Shown here in pieces: positions 52,560 through 57,678 of a stretch of 57,678 bases of DNA (within the stretch, counting starts at the first letter, position 1; the number at the start of each line of letters is the position of its first letter). The stretch is taken from contig CAZMQV010000011.1 in assembly GCA_964568675.1 (NCBI GenBank), positions 1-57,678 of the forward strand. Direction: 5' to 3'. The notes beneath the pieces were generated by a model. The model made no database searches. It saw only the letters and a program-made list of their open reading frames with translations, and was not told where the DNA came from. This DNA comes from UPXZ01 sp964568675 (GTDB lineage Bacteria > Bacteroidota > Bacteroidia > Bacteroidales > Paludibacteraceae). The translations under genes were made by a program, and so were the position numbers.

Positions 52560-54101
52560 ATGAGCAAAATACTTTGGGCCGACGATGAAATAGACCTGCT
52601 GAAACCCTACGTCATATTCCTCGAAGAAAAAGGATACAGCGTTACTACCGCCACCAATGGTAAAGACGCGATTGAACTGTGTCAGAAAGATAATTTCGAC
52701 ATTATTTTTCTGGATGAAAACATGCCCGGACTAAGCGGACTGGAGACCCTGGCACAAATAAAAGCCATTCATCCCAACACTCCCATGGTGATGATTACCA
52801 AAAGCGAGGAAGAAGATATTATGAACATGGCTATCGGCAATAAGATAGCCGACTACCTCACCAAGCCGGTGAATCCAAGCCAAATATTGCTCACCCTGAA
52901 AAAAAACATCCATAAAAAAGAGATTGTTACCGAGCATGCCACCCATAGTTATCAGCAAGAGTTTCGAAACATTGGTATGCAGATAAACGACTCCCTTAGC
53001 TGGACCGACTGGGTAGAAGTGTATAAGAAACTGGTATATTGGGAGCTGGAACTTGCCGAAACCGACAACAACATGGACGAAATGCTACGGATGCAAAAGG
53101 ACGAAGCGAACAATACTTTCAATAAATTTATCAAGAAAAATTATCTTCATTGGATGGCTAATCCTGCCGACCGACCAATGATAAGCACGGAGCTGGTTAA
53201 AAACAAGGTTTTCCCTCTGCTGGACAAAGGCGAGAAAGTCTTTCTTGTAGTTGTGGACAATTTTCGATACGATCAGTGGCTCGTCATTCGCGAAATGCTC
53301 AGCGAATTGTTTACCTTCACCGATGAAGACACCTATTGCAGTATCCTGCCTACTGCTACGCAATATGCGCGAAATGCAATATTCTCAGGGCTGATGCCAT
53401 TACAAATTCAGCAGATGTATCCGAATCTGTGGATTGAGGAAGAAGACGAAGAAGGAAAGAATATTCACGAAGAAGCATTGATGCAAACACAGCTCGACCG
53501 TTTCCGAAAAAAATACGCCCTCTCGTTCAACAAAGTTTTCGAATCGGGATATTGCCAGAAAGTAATAGACCAACTGCCGAAAATGGCGGCTTACGACCTT
53601 AATGTCGTGGTAATCAACTTCATTGATATGCTCTCGCACTCACGCACCGACAGCAAAATGATGCGCGAACTGGCAAACGATGAAAAAGCCTATCGCTCGC
53701 TCACACGTTCGTGGTTTCGCCACTCGGCAACCTACGATTTGTTCAAAGCCATCGCGCAGCGCGGCTACAAACTCGTACTCACCACCGACCACGGAACCAT
53801 ACAGGTGCGAAATGCTATCAAAGTGGTAGGCGACAAGAATGTGAATACCAACCTGCGCTACAAAGTGGGAAAATCCCTAAGCTACAACGCCAAAGAAGTG
53901 TTCGAAATACGCGAACCGAATAAAGCCGGACTCCCAAGCCCCAATGTAAGCTCGGCATATATCTTTGCCGGAAACGATGATTTCTTTGCTTACCCCAATA
54001 ACTTCAACTACTACGTAAGCTATTACAAGAATACTTTCCAGCATGGTGGCATTTCGCTCGAAGAGATGATAATTCCCATCGTAACCATGGAGCCGAAATA
54101 A
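52560..54101 (+). CDS. porX: T9SS regulator PorX (receiver + PglZ-type domain)
   Basis: 513 aa. N-terminal receiver with intact phospho-acceptor Asp ~52 in IIFLDENMPG, plus acidic ADDE and a Lys in YLTKPVNP (~100). The C-terminal alkaline-phosphatase/PglZ-type domain (~200-513) has zinc-type ligands in VVDNFRYDQW (~230), LPTATQYARN (~262), VLTTDHGTI (~410) and FQHGG (~496). PorX pairs with histidine kinase PorY (not in the window) and controls T9SS genes in Porphyromonas; its second domain has been reported to hydrolyse nucleotides. It sits 3' to porW and the thioredoxin, a T9SS cluster. Confidence 0.97.
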   Translation: MSKILWADDEIDLLKPYVIFLEEKGYSVTTATNGKDAIELCQKDNFDIIFLDENMPGLSGLETLAQIKAIHPNTPMVMITKSEEEDIMNMAIGNKIADYLTKPVNPSQILLTLKKNIHKKEIVTEHATHSYQQEFRNIGMQINDSLSWTDWVEVYKKLVYWELELAETDNNMDEMLRMQKDEANNTFNKFIKKNYLHWMANPADRPMISTELVKNKVFPLLDKGEKVFLVVVDNFRYDQWLVIREMLSELFTFTDEDTYCSILPTATQYARNAIFSGLMPLQIQQMYPNLWIEEEDEEGKNIHEEALMQTQLDRFRKKYALSFNKVFESGYCQKVIDQLPKMAAYDLNVVVINFIDMLSHSRTDSKMMRELANDEKAYRSLTRSWFRHSATYDLFKAIAQRGYKLVLTTDHGTIQVRNAIKVVGDKNVNTNLRYKVGKSLSYNAKEVFEIREPNKAGLPSPNVSSAYIFAGNDDFFAYPNNFNYYVSYYKNTFQHGGISLEEMIIPIVTMEPK

Positions 54102-54266
54102 AACTACTATCGGCGCGATGGGACACCGAATAGCAACAAATATGCTGCTAAACTTTACAAAATCACACTTCACGGCTCTCTCTTTTGGCAAAGGGAAGTA
54201 GCCACCGAAGGAGTGAGGTTTGATTACAGCAGTTATTTTTATAAATACGCCGTACTTATCGAATGA
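54102..54266 (+). other. Start-less open frame directly after porX
   Basis: A 54-codon frame with no ATG runs from the porX stop to TGA at 54264. It reads as a beta-type segment (KLYKITLHGSLFWQREVATE ... YFYKYAVLIE). It may be a decayed gene remnant or chance. No promoter was seen. Confidence 0.25.
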
Positions 54267-54350
54267 GTTAGGCAACGTCAATTTGTGTCCTATCATTAAT
54301 TATCCCCCACTTTTGTTTCTTTTATTATTTGTCCGGGAATAACCTACTAA

Positions 54351-54533
54351 CAAGTACAAAAAGTTCAAGGCTTAATCAACCCGGGATATGATATAAACTA
54401 TATTCAGTTTACACCAAAATCGGTAACACAGGCTGGAGTTTTGGGTGGCAGAACAGAACACAAGCATTCATTCAACTATGCCTATAAACTAAAAAGCATA
54501 AAAGAATGGATGTTTAACCAGCATTTAAAGTAA
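54351..54533 (+). pseudogene. C-terminal remnant of an esterase-type alpha/beta hydrolase
   Basis: 60 codons open from a stop at 54348 to TAA at 54531, with no start codon. The end EHKHSFNYAYKLKSIKEWMF resembles the C-terminal His-containing region of CE1/prolyl-oligopeptidase-like secreted esterases of Bacteroidetes (H-S-F...Y...WMF). The rest of the gene is missing upstream: only ~85 bp separate it from the preceding start-less frame. Most likely a truncated relic after a deletion. The gap from porX to the Usp gene (about 580 bp) otherwise holds only the terminators. Confidence 0.5.
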
Positions 54534-54552
54534 TAACAGAAACAAAGTAAAT

Positions 54553-54596
54553 TGATAAAAAGGCAGGTAACATCTAAGGCTTTGGGCGTACCTGCC
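54553..54596 (-). terminator. Second terminator of the Usp gene
   Basis: GGCAGGTA (54562-54569) pairs with TACCTGCC (54589-54596), 19-nt loop. On the minus strand it is followed by TTTTT. Confidence 0.65.
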
Positions 54597-54631
54597 GAGC
54601 AAACGATGAATTGAAACTCACACTCGCGTTG

Positions 54632-54672
54632 ATATAAAACCGGATTTTCCCGATAGTATCTGGAAAATCCGG
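54632..54672 (-). terminator. First terminator of the Usp gene
   Basis: An 11-bp perfect stem CCGGATTTTCC/GGAAAATCCGG with an 11-nt loop, then TTTTATATC on the minus strand, 9 bp past the Usp stop. Confidence 0.88.
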
Positions 54673-54680
54673 CTGAGAGT

Positions 54681-55808
54681 CTATATGTGCATCACCATCA
54701 GTGGCGTATCCACATTGAAAAGCAAGCGTGTAGCAATACCTTGATTGAAAATGCGGGCAAAGAGACTTCTTCGTTTAGGATTGAGAGCTACCAGATCAAT
54801 AGCCAACTTCTCAAGATAGGGCTGCACCTTATCCAAACTTTCATTCTTATCAATGATGGCATAATCAATTTTCATTCCGGGATAGTGGTTTGAAAAATAA
54901 TCTTTGATCCCTGCCAACATCACTTCATCCCACGACTCTTTTTTGTCGGTAGTGTGTATAAAATAAAGTTCAATCTTCTCTTTTCCAAAGAAAGAGATAA
55001 CGGTATCAATGGCAATCAGGTCATTCTGGTCAAAATTAGTAAGAAAAGCGATTCTTTGGATTTCGTCGGGTTTTAACTCTATCCCTGTGGGAATAGCCAT
55101 CACCGGCACCCGACAAGCTTCAAGCACTTCGGCAGTTACACTTCCTATCAAATTATCGTCTTGGCGGTTTCTTCCACGTGTTCCCATCACCACCATCGAG
55201 GGTTTCTCGCGTTTGCAATAAGCCAGAATTTCATCTTCGGCTACACCTTCGAAAACCTCAAAACTAAACTTCACTTTAGGAATTTTTTCTTCATCAATCC
55301 ACCGCTGCACCAATTTTGTGAGATTTTCAACATCAGCGTTATTGGTTTTCACAATCCGTCGGATAGTTTCGGTATCTGTGAGGCTATAAGTGTTTATTTC
55401 GGTACTTGACGACGAAGTGATGGTATATGCCGGTGTGAGATAGGCATGAAGAAACACCACGTCAGCATTAAGCTTTTGAGCAAAATAAAAACCATAATCA
55501 CAAACCTCATTGATTTGATCGGTAAGTTCTACGGGGATAAGAATGCTTCTGCCCTTAGGAGGCAAATCGCTTTTCGCTTCTTCTTCCCAGTTTTTCTCTA
55601 ACTCTTCGGTGATTTTCAATGCTTGTGGCAAATCATTTTCTTTGATTCGCACCCTCACACCTACAGCCATTTCCGGGTGTTCCAGATTCAGATTGTGAAT
55701 CACAGTTTCAATGCCATGTTGCTCCAACACGGCTTTAATCATTTGCGCGCGCTGATACGTGCGAATTGATAATGTAACCCATTTTTCATTCATCGTATTA
55801 TCCTCCAT
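54681..55808 (-). CDS. Tandem universal stress protein with DUF2007-like N-terminus
   Basis: 375 aa, cytosolic. N-terminal ~75 residues (WVTLSIRTYQRAQMIKAVLEQHGIETVIHN, GVRVRIKENDLPQAL) match DUF2007-type signal-transducing domains. Then two Usp (UspA) domains: the first (~85-245) with the ATP-binding G-x2-G-x9-GS pattern visible in MGTRGRNRQDDNLIGSVT; the second (~250-375) lacks an evident G-x2-G. ATP binding is thus likely only in the first. It is a single gene with two downstream terminators. A minus-strand -7-like TAACTTTAC lies ~40 bp upstream (one mismatch). A second ATG (MNEKW) 15 bp downstream is an alternative start. Confidence 0.92.
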   Translation of the reverse strand: MEDNTMNEKWVTLSIRTYQRAQMIKAVLEQHGIETVIHNLNLEHPEMAVGVRVRIKENDLPQALKITEELEKNWEEEAKSDLPPKGRSILIPVELTDQINEVCDYGFYFAQKLNADVVFLHAYLTPAYTITSSSSTEINTYSLTDTETIRRIVKTNNADVENLTKLVQRWIDEEKIPKVKFSFEVFEGVAEDEILAYCKREKPSMVVMGTRGRNRQDDNLIGSVTAEVLEACRVPVMAIPTGIELKPDEIQRIAFLTNFDQNDLIAIDTVISFFGKEKIELYFIHTTDKKESWDEVMLAGIKDYFSNHYPGMKIDYAIIDKNESLDKVQPYLEKLAIDLVALNPKRRSLFARIFNQGIATRLLFNVDTPLMVMHI

Positions 55809-55896
55809 TTAAGTGATTTATGTGTTAAGCTTACTTCGATTGTAAAGTTAGCGATAATTAATGGAAATTGGTACAAAATTTATCACAAAAAAAGAG

Positions 55897-55905
55897 TATA
55901 TTTGC
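55897..55905 (+). promoter_or_regulatory. -7 box of the small membrane-anchored gene
   Basis: TATATTTGC matches TAnnTTTGC exactly; start of the gene is 54 bp downstream. No close -33 TTTG. Confidence 0.75.
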
Positions 55906-55958
55906 ATCTCAATATCTATTTCAAACATTTTATAACCAAAAACAAACTCCATAAAAAA

Positions 55959-56372
55959 ATGAAACGCATTATCGCACTTGTCTCCATCGCTTTAATTCTT
56001 GTACTTTCCGGCATTGTTTACTATAAATATTATTTCCCCTTTGGCGAGGGCGTTAAATCCGGCGAGCTGAACTACATGGTTCACAAAGGTATTTTATTCA
56101 AAACCTATGAAGGAAAATTAATTCAATCGGGATTTCGCTCCACTGGCGTATCAGCGGGCGCAGCCATCCAGTCTTATGAATTTGAATTTTCGGTAAAAAA
56201 CAAGGAAATAGCCGAAAAACTGATGCTAAGCAGCGGACGCGATATGGAGCTACGCTACGTAGAATATAAAGGCACTTTGCCTTGGCGTGGATTTAGCAAA
56301 TATGTGGTTACAGAAATCGAATCCATCAACGGGCAAAAATCGAATCCACAAGCTACTTTACCTGTAAAGTGA
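55959..56372 (+). CDS. Small membrane-anchored conserved hypothetical
   Basis: 137 aa from MKRIIALVSIAL; a longer frame 57 bp upstream begins inside the promoter. One N-terminal membrane segment (3-22, ending GIVYYKYYF), then a periplasm-facing domain with GEGVKSGELNYMVHKGILFKTYEG (~28-50) and YVEYKGTLPWRGFSKYVV (~106). Similar small proteins are common in Bacteroidetes and are sometimes mislabelled as 6-phosphogluconate dehydrogenase; no such activity is possible at this size. Its real role is unknown. Confidence 0.85.
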   Translation: MKRIIALVSIALILVLSGIVYYKYYFPFGEGVKSGELNYMVHKGILFKTYEGKLIQSGFRSTGVSAGAAIQSYEFEFSVKNKEIAEKLMLSSGRDMELRYVEYKGTLPWRGFSKYVVTEIESINGQKSNPQATLPVK

Positions 56373-56424
56373 TTTATTAACCATTATCAGCGAGGCATTA
56401 ACAAATATTTTTTCTTTTTTATTC

Positions 56425-56433
56425 TAAATTTGC
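56425..56433 (+). promoter_or_regulatory. -7 box of galK
   Basis: TAAATTTGC matches TAnnTTTGC; it gives a leader of ~70 nt to the ATG at 56512. Confidence 0.75.
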
Positions 56434-56511
56434 TGAGTTAAATATTGCAGGTTTCAACCTATAAATCAAGTAAAAAACATCATTAATAATAACGGCTTAA
56501 TTTAATACAAA

Positions 56512-57678
56512 ATGGAAGTAAATGAAATGAAAAAAGCTTACAAAGAAGCTTTTGGTAACGAAGCGGAAGCGGTATATTTTGCACCGGGACGCGTAAATCT
56601 TATTGGCGAACACACCGACTACAATGGAGGATTTGTGTTTCCCGCAGCTTTAAGTTTTGGCACTTACCTGTTGCTTCGCAAAAATGGTAGTCAGGTAGTG
56701 AATTTCCGCTCGCTCAACATCCCCGGACAGCAAGTGCAAGTGTCGCTCGACAAACTCACAGAGCCACTGCCAAACCGCTCATGGGCTAACTATCCGCTTG
56801 GAGTTTTTGCTCAATATGTGAAACGTGGAGTGAAATTCACCGAAGGATACGACATTATGATTTGGGGCAATGTGCCCAACGGTGCAGGTCTTTCGTCATC
56901 AGCCGCCTTGGAAGTGGTAACAGCTTTCGCGCTTAACGACCAATTGGGCGCAGGACTTAACCGCACCGACTTGGCTAAAATCGGACAAAAAGCAGAACAT
57001 GAATTTGCTTTGGTAATGTGCGGAATCATGGACCAATTTGCAAGCGCGAACGGAAAAGAAGACCACGCCATTTTCCTCAACTGCGACACACTCGAATTTG
57101 AACATGTGCCGGTGAAACTGGAAGGCGTGAAAGTGGTAATTTCAAACACACACAGCCCACACAAATTAGATTCAGGCGCATACAACGACCGTGTGGCACA
57201 ATGCAAACTCGCTGTAGAACAAATCAGCGCCGTTCGTCCTATCAAATACTTAGCCGAACTCACCGAGGCTGATTTCAAAGAAGTGGAACACGCCATTACC
57301 GACGAAGTAGCCCACAAACGCGCCCGCCACGTAGTAGGTGAAGTGCAACGCACTACCGACGCGGTTAAAGCGCTTCAGGAAGGTAATCTTGAACTTTTCG
57401 GAAAACTAATGAACGCTTCACACGTTTCGCTTCGCGACGACTACGAAGTAACCGGACCGGAACTTGACACCATGGCGGAAGAAGCCTGGAAAATTGATGG
57501 CGTTATCGGTTCACGCATGACCGGCGGTGGCTTTGGTGGCTGCACCGTATCGTTGGTAAAAGACGAAACCATTGATAAATTCATCGAAGAAGTAGGCAAA
57601 GCCTATGAAGCTAAAATTGGATTAAAACCCGATTTTTATGTTGCTCAAATTGGCGATGGAGCTAAAAAAGTGGAGTAA
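56512..57678 (+). CDS. galK: Galactokinase
   Basis: 388 aa, complete; the TAA stop is the last three bases of the window. It phosphorylates galactose at C1 with ATP (Leloir pathway, cytosol). GHMP-kinase motifs: sugar-binding GRVNLIGEHTDYNGG (~24-38), ATP loop PNGAGLSSSAALEV (~123), CGIMDQFASANG (~170, catalytic Asp), and MTGGGFGGCT (~335). A second ATG 15 bp downstream is possible. Any galactose transporter, mutarotase or galT would lie outside the window. Confidence 0.98.
   Translation: MEVNEMKKAYKEAFGNEAEAVYFAPGRVNLIGEHTDYNGGFVFPAALSFGTYLLLRKNGSQVVNFRSLNIPGQQVQVSLDKLTEPLPNRSWANYPLGVFAQYVKRGVKFTEGYDIMIWGNVPNGAGLSSSAALEVVTAFALNDQLGAGLNRTDLAKIGQKAEHEFALVMCGIMDQFASANGKEDHAIFLNCDTLEFEHVPVKLEGVKVVISNTHSPHKLDSGAYNDRVAQCKLAVEQISAVRPIKYLAELTEADFKEVEHAITDEVAHKRARHVVGEVQRTTDAVKALQEGNLELFGKLMNASHVSLRDDYEVTGPELDTMAEEAWKIDGVIGSRMTGGGFGGCTVSLVKDETIDKFIEEVGKAYEAKIGLKPDFYVAQIGDGAKKVE

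Overview
The window is typical Bacteroidetes chromosome and most likely comes from a Bacteroidales relative (Paludibacter/Dysgonomonas/Porphyromonas side). The signs are: promoters of the Bacteroidetes form TTTG-N~20-TAnnTTTGC in front of many genes; almost no Shine-Dalgarno sequences; a SusC/SusD pair; a giant secreted protein with a type IX secretion (T9SS) C-terminal sorting domain; and T9SS genes porW/sprE and porX. No species can be named from sequence alone.

Layout. 1-8.4 kb: a secreted ricin-like protein cut by the left edge, ridA, and a SusC-SusD-lipoprotein operon with a clear promoter and terminator. 8.7-12.9 kb: an M48 metalloprotease lipoprotein, an L-cysteine desulfidase-type enzyme (cyuA), and lipA-lipB. 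13.3-21.2 kb: a 2284-residue T9SS cargo protein (BNR/sortilin-like repeats, two LamG-like domains, sorting domain) followed by a smaller secreted protein. 21.5-26.3 kb: a short MscS-like channel, polA, a polyprenyl diphosphate synthase and tRNA-Gly(GCC).

26.3-32.5 kb looks accessory: an orphan promoter plus terminator that would make a ~68-nt RNA, a small ORF, an AT-rich PLD-nuclease/SF2-helicase/DUF3427 protein (candidate defence gene), an uncharacterised 269-aa protein, and a ~1 kb non-coding stretch with five contiguous 42-bp hairpin-forming repeats bracketed by inverted palindromes. 32.5-36.4 kb: a LuxR-type regulator with a pseudo-receiver overlapping a hemerythrin-like gene, then a secreted endonuclease/phosphatase-family protein and a beta-helix lipoprotein.

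36.6-47.5 kb is housekeeping: dprA-vanZ, upp, a membrane protein and rpoN on the minus strand; a DUF4268 gene, dnaG, proA, a YccF protein, an RRM RNA-binding protein and a CPBP protease on the plus strand; and a small membrane-anchored protein on the minus strand. 47.7-54.1 kb is a T9SS cluster: porW/sprE, a TlpA-type thioredoxin lying between the two, and porX. It plausibly serves cargo such as the giant protein. The window closes with an esterase remnant, a double-terminator Usp gene, a small membrane-anchored protein and a complete galK ending on the last base.

The best candidates for something undescribed are the hairpin-repeat element (31.6-32.0 kb), the orphan small-RNA unit (26.7-26.8 kb), the orphan PLD-helicase with its small companion, and the hemerythrin/pseudo-receiver pair. 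All functional calls come from reading motifs by eye; no database search was run.
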